From Enhygromyxa salina (GTDB taxonomy: Bacteria > Myxococcota_A > Polyangia > Nannocystales > Nannocystaceae): a DNA stretch of 64,000 nucleotides. Below the pieces are notes generated by a model. The model was given only the letters and a program-made list of their open reading frames with translations, was not told where the DNA came from and made no database searches. Where the stretch lies: positions 1 to 64,000 of the forward strand of contig NZ_PVNK01000263.1 in NCBI RefSeq assembly GCF_002994615.1. The letters are read 5' to 3'. The translations under genes were made by a program, and so were the position numbers. This document shows positions 28,147-37,271 of this stretch, in pieces (the stretch's first letter is position 1; each line of letters opens with the position of its first letter).

Positions 28147-29121
28147 TCAGCCTTCGCCGACGATCTTGACCTCGGTCTCGAGCCGCACGCCATGTACGCG
28201 CTCGACCTCCGCGCGCACGAACTCGATGAGCTCGAGCATGTCGGCGGCCGTGCACGGCGGCGCAACTTCGCGATCGACGACCAGCCAGTTGGCGTGCTTG
28301 GGTGAGACCACGGCCCCGCCGCGGCGCGCACCCTTGAGCCCGGCCACGTCGATCAGGCGCCCGGCGTGCTCGCCTGTGGGGTTTTTGAAGGTGCTGCCGT
28401 TGTTGGGCACCTTCTTGGGCTCGCGCTCGTGCCTGCGCTTGCGCAGGGCCGCGACCTCGGCGTCGATCTCGGCCCGCGGGCGGGGCCTGAGGCGCAGGCG
28501 CGCGCCGACGACGATCTCGTGCTTGGGCAGATCCGAGTCGCGGTAGCGAAACCCGCACGCGGCGTGGTCGCGGACGAGCTCGGCGCCGCCCAGATCGAGG
28601 CTGCGAACCTCGGCGACGACGTCGGTGAACTCGCCGAGGTAGGTGCCCGCGTTCATGATCAGCCCGCCGCCGACGCTGCCCGGGACGCCGCCGAGGAACT
28701 CGACGCCGCCGAGCTCCCAGGCGGTGGTCTGGCGGAGCAAGCGGCCGGTCGACGCGCCTGCCTCGACCTCGACGAGCTCGGGCGAGCGGTCGGGGTCGGG
28801 GCGCCAGACCCGGTTGATGCGACCGAGGTTGAGCACGACCCCGCGCAGGCCGCCGTCGCGGACCAACAAGTTGGTCCCGCTGCCGACGAAGTGGACCGGG
28901 ACCGCGAGGGCCTGGCAGCGGGCGAGGAGCGCGGCCAGGGTCGGGACGTCGGCCGGGCGCGCCCAGATGTCGGCGGGCCCGCCGAGGCGCAAGGTCGTGT
29001 GTCGGGCCATGGCCTCGTCGAGGCGCAGCTCGAGCTTGTCGGGCTCGAGCTCGATCGCCGCGAGGTTCGTGGCTCCGGTGACGCCCGCGAGGCGCTCGAG
29101 CAGGGCTTGACCGTGGCTCAC
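28147..29121 (-). CDS. murB: UDP-N-acetylenolpyruvoylglucosamine reductase
   Basis: 324 residues. FAD-dependent enzyme that makes UDP-MurNAc for peptidoglycan. FAD-binding segments TTLRLGGPADIW, VHFVGSGTNLLV and GGVEFLGGVPGSVGGGLIMNAG are clear; the substrate/catalytic region NNGSTFKNP carries the Ser that protonates the enol, and the C-terminus has the expected late Glu (ETEVKIVG). The compact loop structure fits the type II, shorter form. Lies 10 bp downstream of murC on the same strand, as an operon. Confidence 0.95.
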   Translation of the reverse strand: MSHGQALLERLAGVTGATNLAAIELEPDKLELRLDEAMARHTTLRLGGPADIWARPADVPTLAALLARCQALAVPVHFVGSGTNLLVRDGGLRGVVLNLGRINRVWRPDPDRSPELVEVEAGASTGRLLRQTTAWELGGVEFLGGVPGSVGGGLIMNAGTYLGEFTDVVAEVRSLDLGGAELVRDHAACGFRYRDSDLPKHEIVVGARLRLRPRPRAEIDAEVAALRKRRHEREPKKVPNNGSTFKNPTGEHAGRLIDVAGLKGARRGGAVVSPKHANWLVVDREVAPPCTAADMLELIEFVRAEVERVHGVRLETEVKIVGEG

Positions 29122-29131
29122 CGGGCGCTCC

Positions 29132-30535
29132 TCAGGTTGCGGGCGTGGCCATGGCTTCGACGAGCGCGTGGCTGACCTTGGTGATGCTGCCGGCGCCGAG
29201 CGTGAGGGTCAGATCTCCGGGCCGGACCTGGGCGCGGAGCAGGGCCGTGGTCGCGGGCACCGGATCGCCGCCCGCCTCGACGAGCAGGACCTCGCGTGCG
29301 GGCTTGCGGGCGCGGCACAGGGCCGCGAGGTGCTCGCTGTCGATGCCCTCGATCGGGGCCTCGCCGGCCGCGTAGATCGGCGTGAGCACGACCAGATCAG
29401 CCTCGTCGAGGGACGCCGCGAATTGCTCGAGGTGGTTGCGCACGCGGGTGTAGCGGTGGGGCTGAAAGGCCGCGACGATCCGCCGGCCGGGGTAGGCGTC
29501 GCGCGCGGCCGACAAGGTCGCGCGGAGCTCGGTCGGGTGGTGGCCATAGTCGTCGACCACGGTCACGCCCTCGACCTCGCCGCGGAGGGTGAAGCGGCGC
29601 TGGACACCCGAGAACTCGCGCAGGGCCTTGCGACAGACCGCCGCCGAGACGCCTTGCTCGTCGCACAGCGCGATCGTGGCCAGGGCGTTGAGCACGTTGT
29701 GGCGCCCGGGCATCGCGAGCTCGAAGCGGCCGCGCCGCTCGCCGTGGGCGAGGACCGAGAAGTGGCTGCGCCCGTCGGCCATGCTGACGTCGACGGCGCG
29801 GTAGTCGGCGTCGGCCTGGTCGATCGCGTAGCTCACGGTCCGCTTGCTCAGGCGCGGCTGGATCTTTCGAATGTTGGCATCGTCGACGCAGATCACCGCC
29901 ATGCCGTAGAAGGGCACGCGGTTGGCGAAGCCGACGAAGGCGTCGAGCAGGTGGTCGAGATCGCCGTAGTGGTCGAGGTGCTCGACGTCGATGTTGGTGA
30001 TGATCGCGTGGGTCCCCGACAGGACCAGGAAGCTGCCGTCGCTCTCGTCGGCCTCGGCGACAAAGACCTCGCCGTAGCCGAGCCGGGCGTTGGACGCGAA
30101 GCTGTTGACCTTGCCGCCGATGACCACGGTCGGGTCGAGGCCGGCCTCGTGGAGGACCGCGGCGACCATGCTCGTGGTCGTGGTCTTGCCGTGGGACCCG
30201 GCGACGAGCAGGCCCTGCTTGAGGCGCATGAGCTCGCCGAGCATCTCGGCCCGGGGAATGACCGGGATCTTGCGCGCGCGCGCGGCGATGACCTCGGGGT
30301 TGTGGGCCGGGATCGCGCTCGAGGTCACGACCACGTCGGCGTCGCCGAGGTGGGCCTGGTCGTGGCCGCGGTGGATCGTGGCGCCGAGCCCGACGAGGCG
30401 GCGCGTGGTCTCGCTGTCGGCGAGATCGGTGCCGGTCACACGGTAGCCGAGGTTGACGAGGACCTCGGCGATGCCGCTCATGCCGATGCCGCCGATGCCG
30501 ACGAAGTGAATGTGGGTGTGGCGCTTGCGGAACAT
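29132..30535 (-). CDS. murC: UDP-N-acetylmuramate--L-alanine ligase
   Basis: 467 residues from the ATG at 30535; the frame is open a further 75 codons upstream but family proteins start at FRKRHTHIHFVGIGGIGMSG. Adds L-Ala to UDP-MurNAc using ATP. N-terminal Rossmann motif HFVGIGGIGMSG, ATP P-loop GSHGKTTTTSMVAAVLH, central EADESDGSFL and NIDVEHLDHYGD, and C-terminal DDYGHHPTE and AFQPHRYTR all match. Followed by murB. Divergent from mutY, with promoters expected in 30536-30692. Confidence 0.97.
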   Translation of the reverse strand: MFRKRHTHIHFVGIGGIGMSGIAEVLVNLGYRVTGTDLADSETTRRLVGLGATIHRGHDQAHLGDADVVVTSSAIPAHNPEVIAARARKIPVIPRAEMLGELMRLKQGLLVAGSHGKTTTTSMVAAVLHEAGLDPTVVIGGKVNSFASNARLGYGEVFVAEADESDGSFLVLSGTHAIITNIDVEHLDHYGDLDHLLDAFVGFANRVPFYGMAVICVDDANIRKIQPRLSKRTVSYAIDQADADYRAVDVSMADGRSHFSVLAHGERRGRFELAMPGRHNVLNALATIALCDEQGVSAAVCRKALREFSGVQRRFTLRGEVEGVTVVDDYGHHPTELRATLSAARDAYPGRRIVAAFQPHRYTRVRNHLEQFAASLDEADLVVLTPIYAAGEAPIEGIDSEHLAALCRARKPAREVLLVEAGGDPVPATTALLRAQVRPGDLTLTLGAGSITKVSHALVEAMATPAT

Positions 30536-30692
30536 GCCGGGTCGAAGGGCGGCCACAGCGAGGGCCGGATCGGCGGACTCTACATGCTCGTAACGAACGC
30601 GAAAAGAGACGTCGAGTGGACTCACGTGGACACGACGTGCCGACGCTTGGTTGAGATTCCATCTCGCGCCCGCATCGGCGAGGCTGGCCGCG

Positions 30693-31784
30693 GTGCACGA
30701 GCTCGACGAACGCAGCGTCAAGGCCGTCGCGCGCGGGCTGAGTCGGTGGTTTGAAACCAACGCCCGCGACCTACCTTGGCGCCGGACCCGCGACCCCTAC
30801 GCGATCTGGGTCTCGGAGATCATGCTCCAGCAGACGCGGGTCGAGACCGTCGAGAACTACTGGGGTCGGTTCTTGGAGCGCTTCCCCGACGTCGCGAGCC
30901 TGGCCGCCGCCGACGAAGACGCGGTCCTCAACCAGTGGAGCGGGCTCGGCTACTACCGCCGCGCGCGGCTGCTGCATCGCGGGGCCAGGCACGTCCACGC
31001 GCAGCTCGGCGGAGCGCTGCCCGAGACCGCGGCGCGGCTGCGGGAGATCCCCGGCGTCGGCCCCTACACCGCGGGGGCGATCGCCTCGATCGCGTTCGAT
31101 CAGCCCGCGCCGCTGGTCGACGGCAACGTCGCGCGCGTCCACTCGCGCCTGGCCGCGATCGAGGAGCCGGCGGCGCAAGATGCCAAGGCCAAGCACCACT
31201 GGACCTTCGTCGAGCGGGTCCTCGGCCACGGCCGCCCGCGGGTCCTCGCCCAGGCGCTGATGGAGCTCGGCGCGACCGTGTGTACGCCGCGCTCGCCGAG
31301 CTGCGCGAGCTGCCCCGTCCGTCGCCAGTGTCGCGCCCACGCGAGCGGACGCTCGGAGCTGATCCCGGCCGCGAAGGTCAAGAAGAAGTCGCCGGAGATC
31401 CAGCTCGACGGGCTCGCGCTCCGCTTTGGTCGGCGGATCTTGATCGAGCGCAGGCCCAACGAAGGGCTGCTCGCGGGGTTGTGGTGCCTGCCTCTGTTCG
31501 AGCTCGGGGCAGGGGACCTCGCCGCCCGACGCGAGGCGCTCGCGGCCGCGGCCAGCGAGGCGATCGGGGTTGCGATCTCCCTCGACGAGCAGCCGAAGCC
31601 CGCGGTCAAGCACGTGTTCAGTCATCGGGTGTGGCACGTGCTCCCGTGGTCCGGTCGCGCGCGGCGGGCCGTGAAGATCAAGGCCCGCGCCGACGGGCGC
31701 AGCTTCGCGTGGCTCGAGGCCGACTCGGAGCCCGAGGGCGGCGTGCCGACGCTGACACGCAAGCTGCTGCGCGCGTCGAGCTGA
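30693..31784 (+). CDS. mutY: A/G-specific adenine glycosylase
   Basis: 363 residues from the GTG at 30693; a TTG 42 bp upstream is in frame but lengthens the N-terminus beyond family norm. Removes A mispaired with 8-oxoG. HhH-GPD domain: LPWRRTRDPYAIWVSEIMLQ (catalytic Glu), IPGVGPYTAGAIASIAF (helix-hairpin-helix), LVDGNVARVHSR (catalytic Asp). The iron-sulphur cluster loop has C-x6-C-x2-C-x5-C (from CTPRSPSC). The C-terminal Nudix-like recognition domain includes GLLAGLWCLPLFE and KHVFSHRVWHV. Confidence 0.96.
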   Translation: MHELDERSVKAVARGLSRWFETNARDLPWRRTRDPYAIWVSEIMLQQTRVETVENYWGRFLERFPDVASLAAADEDAVLNQWSGLGYYRRARLLHRGARHVHAQLGGALPETAARLREIPGVGPYTAGAIASIAFDQPAPLVDGNVARVHSRLAAIEEPAAQDAKAKHHWTFVERVLGHGRPRVLAQALMELGATVCTPRSPSCASCPVRRQCRAHASGRSELIPAAKVKKKSPEIQLDGLALRFGRRILIERRPNEGLLAGLWCLPLFELGAGDLAARREALAAAASEAIGVAISLDEQPKPAVKHVFSHRVWHVLPWSGRARRAVKIKARADGRSFAWLEADSEPEGGVPTLTRKLLRASS

Positions 31785-31965
31785 CGAGAACAGCAGAGGG
31801 GCCGGACCCGTCAGGGGCGAAAGGTTGGGGCCGGCTTTCGTGGCGCGGTGAGGTGCCGCCGCGCCGCCGTCGACGCAGCGTCGGACCCGCTCCCGCTGTT
31901 GTTGCCGAGGATCTTCTGCACGCCGAGCTGACTCTCGCTCGGCGCAGGTGACCCGCGCAAAGCGT

Positions 31966-32784
31966 TCAGCGGCGGGACTTCCTCTTGGTGGCCTTCTTCT
32001 TCTTGGTCGCGGCCTTCTTCTTCTTGGTCGCGGTCGTCTTCTTCTTCTTGGTCGCGGCCTTCTTCTTCTTGGTCGCGGTCGTCTTCTTCTTGGTCGCGGC
32101 CTTCTTCTTGGTCGCGGTCTTCTTCTTCTTGGTCGCGGCCTTCTTCTTCTTGGTCGCGGTGGTCTTCTTCTTGGTCGCGGCCTTCTTCTTCTTGGTCGCG
32201 GTCTTCTTCTTGGCCGCGGTCTTCTTCTTGGCCGCGGCCTTCTTCTTGGTCGCGGTCTTCTTCTTGGCCGCGGCCTTCTTCTTGGTCGCGGTGGTCTTCT
32301 TCTTGGTCGCGGCCTTCTTCTTGGTCGCGGTCTTCTTCTTGGCGACCTTCTTGGTGGTCTTCTTCTTGGCGACCTTCTTGGTCGCGGTCTTCTTCTTGGC
32401 GACCTTCTTGGACGTCTTCTTCTTGGCGACGCGCTTGGAGGTCTTTTTCTTGGCGACCGGCCGGGGCTCGGGCTCGGCCGCCTCGGCGATCTCCGCGTCC
32501 TCGTCCGCGTCTTCGTCTTCGTCGTCCGCGGGTGCAGGCGCGGGCGCGGGCGCGGGCTCCGGCGCCTGCGAGCTCGCTTCGTCGAGGAGGGCGTCGGCGA
32601 GCTGGGCGAGGCTCATGTCACCGAAGGGTTCACCCCAGCCGAGCGACTCGGCCGCGTCGACGATCTCACCGAGCGTGGTCTCCGAGTCGAGGGTCTCGCG
32701 GATTGCCCGCAAGACCTCTCGGCGCTGCGCGGGCAGGAGGTGGGTCTTGTAGGCCTGTTGAAACCTGCTGTGGTCACTCGGCAC
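31966..32784 (-). CDS. Histone-H1-like Lys/Ala-rich DNA-binding protein
   Basis: 272 residues from the GTG at 32784 (an in-frame ATG at 32832 is an alternative). Residues about 1-80 form a predicted helical domain (YKTHLLPAQRREVLRAIRET ... MSLAQLADALLDE). A Pro/Ala/Asp/Glu-rich acidic linker follows, and residues about 125-272 are almost entirely KKKTATKK/KKAATKKK repeats, the composition of bacterial histone-H1-like tails (HupN, AlgP, Hc1). Nucleoid compaction or RNA/DNA binding is the likely role. A TATATAA sequence lies just before the GTG. The same kind of tail is fused to topA 4.5 kb away. Confidence 0.8.
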   Translation of the reverse strand: MPSDHSRFQQAYKTHLLPAQRREVLRAIRETLDSETTLGEIVDAAESLGWGEPFGDMSLAQLADALLDEASSQAPEPAPAPAPAPADDEDEDADEDAEIAEAAEPEPRPVAKKKTSKRVAKKKTSKKVAKKKTATKKVAKKKTTKKVAKKKTATKKKAATKKKTTATKKKAAAKKKTATKKKAAAKKKTAAKKKTATKKKKAATKKKTTATKKKKAATKKKKTATKKKAATKKKTTATKKKKAATKKKKTTATKKKKAATKKKKATKRKSRR

Positions 32785-32828
32785 GGCCCGGGACTTATAT
32801 AGCAGGCATGGACCCGGGGCCAGCGGGC

Positions 32829-35102
32829 TCACTCTGCGGCGGTGCCCTGCGCCTCCCCCGGCTCGAGCGGGGGCTCGTCGGCGTCATCCTCGTCGGAGTA
32901 GTCGACGCCGGGCTTGGGCATCATCTCCTTGTAGGGGTGTTGCCGCGTTCCGCGGACCCGGCCCTCGGTCACGGTCACCGGGACCGGCTCGACGAGCTCG
33001 TACTTGTAGCCGCGGGTCGGCAGCCTCATCGAGTACTGCTTGCCGTTGTACTCGAACTTGCGCCCGGCCCCGACCTGGGTCTGGCCCTCGCGGCGGTACT
33101 CGCGGTGCTGGAGGATCATCGAGAACATGCGCACCGCGTTCATGTTGTAGAGCCGGTGGCAGCCGTGGGAGTAGCGGCGCAGGATCGACATGTAGTCGAC
33201 GCTGCCGTGGGTCCGGATCTGGTTGTCGAAGGCCGAGACCGTGCCGTCCTTCTTCGTGTGGAGCTTGACGTGGTAGCCGGCGACGAGGCCGTAGGCCGAC
33301 ATGTAGCCCGGGCCGGTCTCGTCGTAGTTGACGACCCGCTTCATCTTGCCGCCGACGTTCTTGCGCTTGGTCAGGGACTTGGTCGGCGTGCCCTCGGGCG
33401 GGATCCAGACCGGCGCGGCCATGATCGTCTGCCACACGCGATCGCCGACATCCGAGTTCTTGTACGCGTAGTACTCCTTGCCCTCGTGGAGCTCGGACCG
33501 CCACGAGCCGATCGTCGTGCCCCAGTGCACGAGCGGGATCCGCTGACCTTCATAGCTGACGTAGAGCGTGAGCTTGGGCTTGCGCCTGCGCGGCTGCGAG
33601 CTCTTGTTGCCCTCTTCGTCCCAGGGGAAGTCGTACCAGACGTCGCCGCGGTCGATGACCGTCGAGAAGGCCATCTCGTCGGAGTAGTAGGGCGGGAGCT
33701 CGGGCAGCTTGATCGCCACCAGCAGCTCGCCGAAGGCCTCGGGGTGGTCGGGGTCGTCCTTGGCCAGCTGCTCGAGGCGCTCGAGCTGGGCGAAGGCGGT
33801 GTCCGGATCGGTCAGCGTCAGCGTCTCGATCGCGGCCGCGGTGAACTCGGTCGCGAGGTCGCGCAGCGCGTGCTCGTTGCCTTCGGCGTCCTCGTAGCGG
33901 AAGTCGGGCTTCCAGTCCCGGGCCGAGCCGTCCTCGACGATCCCGGCCGCCGACACGACGCGCTCGGTCAGCACGCGCACGAGCCGGGCGTAGACGGCCT
34001 CGCGCGGTGAGAGGGCGAGGACCGCGAGGTTGTCGGCCGTGATGTGGCCCCAGCCCATGACGTCGTGCTTCTTCTCGAAGTTGGCCAGGGCGTGGGTCGT
34101 GCTGCTGTCGAAGTTGCCGGCCTCGAACTTGCCCTGGCCGTCGCGCTCGTTGAACAGCTCCTCGCAGCGGAACCGGATCTGGGCGTTGCGGATGACCTGG
34201 ATCTCGCGATCGATGGCCGCGAACCGCTGGTAGCGCTTCTCGAGCCCCTCGACCTCGGCGGCGGCGGCGTAGTCCTTGGCGGCCACGGCGTCGTCGAGCT
34301 TGGCCTTGCGCATGTCCTTCTCGAGCCGGGACCTCGCCGACTTCCACTTGCGCAGGCGCTTGCCGCCCGCGTTCCTCTTGTAAATGATGGATCCGATGCT
34401 GGGATCGAAGCTGCTGCCGTCGTAGCCGGCGTCGGTCAGGCACTGCTCGAGCTCGGGGAGCGCGCGCCACTCGTCGAGCACGACCGAGAGCGAGGGCGGG
34501 ATGCCGTAGAGCTCGAGGTAGTTGTGCTCGTGCTCGGCGAGGGGGTCGCCGTCGTGGTCGGTCCGGTCGTTGGCGAGATCGATGTAGCGGCTGGCGTAGG
34601 CGTTGTCGCTGTGGTCTTCGGCGCCGGGGGTCTTGTGCGAGAAGATGTAGGGGCGCCAGCTGTCGCCGAGGTCGATGACGGTGTACCCGCGGGCCTCGGC
34701 CTGATCGATCGCCAGCTTGCGCGGTTCGTCGAGCTCGTCGGGATCGATGACCCAGGCCTCACCGAGCTCGTGCTCGCGGAGGCTGGTCTTGGTCACCGGG
34801 CCGGGATCCAGCTCTTGCTCCCAGAACGTGTCGGCGACGGCCTCGGCGCTGGGGGGCTCGGCGGCGCCACCGTGCGCGGGATCGACGGGATCTTCGCGCG
34901 CGCCGTCGCTGGAGCACGCACCCGAGCAGACCGCGGCGAGCGCGAGCGCGGCGAGGCCGAGGCGGGATCGTCCTCGGTCTGCGCGTCGGTTCAGATCGAG
35001 CCCTGCGCGGGCGCGCAGGTTCTGGGAATTGGCCGAGTTCGGCTGCGTAGGGCGGCGGCTCGGCGTCGGGGGCCTCGAGTCGGCGTTGGTCGGCACATCC
35101 AT
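32829..35102 (-). CDS. L,D-transpeptidase (YkuD domain) lipoprotein
   Basis: 757 residues from the ATG at 35102; the frame continues upstream to 35246. A basic N-terminal stretch precedes the signal LGLAALALAAVCSGAC with the lipobox Cys near residue 64, an unusually long n-region. The middle (about 130-480) is charged and helical, with KWKSARSRLEKDMRKAKLDD, and a peptidoglycan-binding-like segment (FDSSTTHALANFEKKHDVMG). The YkuD catalytic domain is C-terminal, with the motif THGSVD ... RRYSHGCHRLYN supplying His and the nucleophile Cys. Expected to cross-link peptidoglycan (3-3) or attach protein to it. Divergent from the Cys-rich paralogue pair. Confidence 0.88.
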   Translation of the reverse strand: MDVPTNADSRPPTPSRRPTQPNSANSQNLRARAGLDLNRRADRGRSRLGLAALALAAVCSGACSSDGAREDPVDPAHGGAAEPPSAEAVADTFWEQELDPGPVTKTSLREHELGEAWVIDPDELDEPRKLAIDQAEARGYTVIDLGDSWRPYIFSHKTPGAEDHSDNAYASRYIDLANDRTDHDGDPLAEHEHNYLELYGIPPSLSVVLDEWRALPELEQCLTDAGYDGSSFDPSIGSIIYKRNAGGKRLRKWKSARSRLEKDMRKAKLDDAVAAKDYAAAAEVEGLEKRYQRFAAIDREIQVIRNAQIRFRCEELFNERDGQGKFEAGNFDSSTTHALANFEKKHDVMGWGHITADNLAVLALSPREAVYARLVRVLTERVVSAAGIVEDGSARDWKPDFRYEDAEGNEHALRDLATEFTAAAIETLTLTDPDTAFAQLERLEQLAKDDPDHPEAFGELLVAIKLPELPPYYSDEMAFSTVIDRGDVWYDFPWDEEGNKSSQPRRRKPKLTLYVSYEGQRIPLVHWGTTIGSWRSELHEGKEYYAYKNSDVGDRVWQTIMAAPVWIPPEGTPTKSLTKRKNVGGKMKRVVNYDETGPGYMSAYGLVAGYHVKLHTKKDGTVSAFDNQIRTHGSVDYMSILRRYSHGCHRLYNMNAVRMFSMILQHREYRREGQTQVGAGRKFEYNGKQYSMRLPTRGYKYELVEPVPVTVTEGRVRGTRQHPYKEMMPKPGVDYSDEDDADEPPLEPGEAQGTAAE

Positions 35103-35202
35103 GATTCTAGCTCCGCGCCCTAGACGGGCCAAAACTCCCCCAAAATCCCGAAAACGCAGAACTTTACAAGCGCGGGGCCACGTGCCACTTTTCGGCAGCC
35201 CA

Positions 35203-35208
35203 AGGAGG
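35203..35208 (+). promoter_or_regulatory. Strong ribosome-binding site fixing a TTG start
   Basis: aggagg lies eight bases before the TTG at 35217, giving good support to the non-ATG start of the following Cys-rich protein; a second TTG at 35212 is out of frame. Confidence 0.7.
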
Positions 35209-35216
35209 CGGTTGCC

Positions 35217-36050
35217 TTGCGTCTTCTGAACATACTGCTCGGTCACACTGTAGTCTTCGGCGTCGCGATCCTCGTGTCGTCATCTTGTGGAGTCACCTAC
35301 CCGACGACGGCGTTTCGCTGCTCGCCCGGCGGGGACTCACCGAACTGCCCAACCGAGGGTGGGGCTACCTACCAGTGCTGCTCCGACGATCCGGCGGCCC
35401 TGGACCTCGAGCAGCTCGAGGAGTTCGTGACGCCCGACTACCAAGGCCGCGGCGGCGAGGGCACGCCGCTGTTCTCGGGCGGCAACAACCCCCTGAGCAC
35501 GTCCGGCATGTGCGTCAAACTCGGCAGCGTCCCGCCGACTGGCGCGCTCGCCGACATCAACGCCCAGGGCTGCCCCGTGCCCTGCAACCCGACCTGGTCG
35601 AGCGGCGACATCGCCTCGGTCTGCGGCGCCAACACGATCTGCTGCCAGACCACCGAGCTCGAGCCCGAGGACTGCGTGTTCGACCCCAGCGCCGGCGACG
35701 ACGGGTGCTATCGCCCGGTCACGGGCTCCGACATCGACGGTGTCGGCTCGACCAACCTGACCAACTGGGCTGGCACTGCGCACAAGACTCACCAGGACCC
35801 GAGCGGGACCAACTGCGAGTTTTTCGTCCAGGGCCTGCCGGCATCGGTCCTCAGCGAGAACAACATCTCGGCCCAGGAGGTGAAGCGAGCCTGCTGGCGT
35901 CGCTTGACCGTGGCCAACCAGCGCGGTTTTTGCCTCGGTGGTGCGGGGGTGAACGTCTGTCCTCTCGCCCAGCCGGCCTACCGCGACGCGTGCGAGCAAC
36001 TCAACGACGCGAACTTCCTTCAGGGTTGCGGCGACGTCGAGTTCCCCTAG
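35217..36050 (+). CDS. Cys-rich secreted lipoprotein, paralogue 1
   Basis: 277 residues starting at TTG. Signal peptide ending near AILVSSSC, a lipobox-like site. The mature part has about 20 Cys arranged in pairs (TYQCCSDDPAALDL, CPVPCNPTW, ANTICCQTTELEPEDC, GDDGCYRPVTG, CPLAQPAYRDACEQ), implying a disulphide-stabilised exported domain. About half of the residues, and nearly all Cys, match the next gene. No known family was recognised. The gap to paralogue 2 is about 80 bp, same strand, so they probably share a transcript. Confidence 0.78.
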   Translation: MRLLNILLGHTVVFGVAILVSSSCGVTYPTTAFRCSPGGDSPNCPTEGGATYQCCSDDPAALDLEQLEEFVTPDYQGRGGEGTPLFSGGNNPLSTSGMCVKLGSVPPTGALADINAQGCPVPCNPTWSSGDIASVCGANTICCQTTELEPEDCVFDPSAGDDGCYRPVTGSDIDGVGSTNLTNWAGTAHKTHQDPSGTNCEFFVQGLPASVLSENNISAQEVKRACWRRLTVANQRGFCLGGAGVNVCPLAQPAYRDACEQLNDANFLQGCGDVEFP

Positions 36051-36132
36051 ACCCCACGACGCGCCTTCAAACTGATCGCCCGTCCTCGATGCGGGCGCTT
36101 CACCTTCACTCGAATCCTGTTAGGATCAAGCC

Positions 36133-36936
36133 GTGCCGAGCTGGCTTACTACTGCTGCCCTCTACGTCTCCGCGTTCGCAACGGCTGCCGTGTTTGCGAC
36201 CGCCTGCGATCCTAGCTACGGGATCACGACCTTTCGCTGTGACCCGAGCAGCCCCGACTGCCCGACCAAGTACGGCACGGGCACCTACGTGTGTTGCTCC
36301 GACGACCCCGCGGCCCTCGACCTGTCCGACCCGGACATGGCCGCGCTGCCGAACTACGGCGGCGGCTCGGGCATCCCGCTGTTCGCGGCTGCCAACAACA
36401 ACTTGAGCTCCTCGGGTTTTTGCATCGACACCGGACAGGTGCCGCCAGGGGCCGGGATCGAGGAGCCAGGCGCCGGGCTCGGTTGCCCGCTGCCGTGCAA
36501 CCCCACCTGGGACAGCGCCGACATCTCGGCCGTGTGCGGTGCGGGGACCTCATGCTGTGCGAGCGTCGAGATCGAAGAGGCGGACTGCGGCTTCGACCCG
36601 AGCCTCGGCGACGCTGGCTGCTGGCGCCCGGTCACCGGCGGCGACATCGAGGGTCTCGGGGGCATCGACGTGTCCGACTGGAGCGCCAGCGACCACGTGA
36701 CCCACCAAGACCCCGGCGGCGGTGGCTGCCAAGAATTCGTCACGGCCCAGGCCGCCGCGATCTCGGGGGCCGGACTGTCTTCCCAGAAGGCGCTGTTCGC
36801 TTGCTTCCGACAGCTCAGCGTCGCCGATCAGCGCGGCTTTTGTCAGGGCGCGATGGACTGCCCGCTCGCCAACCCCGCCTATCGTGACGCGTGCGAACAG
36901 AAAAACGACGAGCAGGGTCTGACCGGCTGCGGCTAG
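36133..36936 (+). CDS. Cys-rich secreted lipoprotein, paralogue 2
   Basis: 267 residues starting at GTG, with aggat about eight bases upstream. Signal/lipobox AAVFATAC. Shares with paralogue 1 the blocks CCSDDPAALDL, PLPCNPTWDSADIS(A)VCG, CCASVEIEEADCGFDPS, CWRPVTGGDI, and CPLANPAYRDACEQKND, with the Cys spacing preserved. Function unknown; tandem duplication with retained cysteines suggests a structural or binding role outside the cytoplasm. Confidence 0.8.
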   Translation: MPSWLTTAALYVSAFATAAVFATACDPSYGITTFRCDPSSPDCPTKYGTGTYVCCSDDPAALDLSDPDMAALPNYGGGSGIPLFAAANNNLSSSGFCIDTGQVPPGAGIEEPGAGLGCPLPCNPTWDSADISAVCGAGTSCCASVEIEEADCGFDPSLGDAGCWRPVTGGDIEGLGGIDVSDWSASDHVTHQDPGGGGCQEFVTAQAAAISGAGLSSQKALFACFRQLSVADQRGFCQGAMDCPLANPAYRDACEQKNDEQGLTGCG

Positions 36937-37271
36937 ACGGTACTGGGTACGCTGTTGCGCCGGCAGCGCCGATCGCATTCCGCGCCTTGTTGTCGGGGGG
37001 GGGCGTGAGTCGCGCTAGGTTGTCTGGGCGAACCATATGCCCTGCCTCGATTGGCCGACAGCGCCGCATTTTTGGCCGACGGTGGCGAACAGCTTGACAG
37101 CGGCAAGCGCCCAGCGCATCGATGCTGCCCCCACGGCCCGAGACCCGGCGCTCGAACCTTCTTTAATGCCTCACGAGCGCGCGAGGCCGCGCAATAAGCG
37201 CAATCTTCCGAGTCGGTGACCCGAGGCGCTACCGACGCTACCCCTCCGGCTAGCCGAAAGCCCAGCCCCTC
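36937..37271 (+). promoter_or_regulatory. 335-bp leader region upstream of topA with a possible promoter
   Basis: No gene seen. ttgaca at 37094-37099 is followed after 17 bp by catcga, a poor -10 match, so a housekeeping promoter here is only tentative. A poly-G run sits near 36991-36999. Confidence 0.3.

Noticed and set aside
31980-32420. Regular repeats of ttcttcttggtcgcgg
   Set aside because: They encode the KKKTATKK tail of the histone-like protein; not CRISPR.
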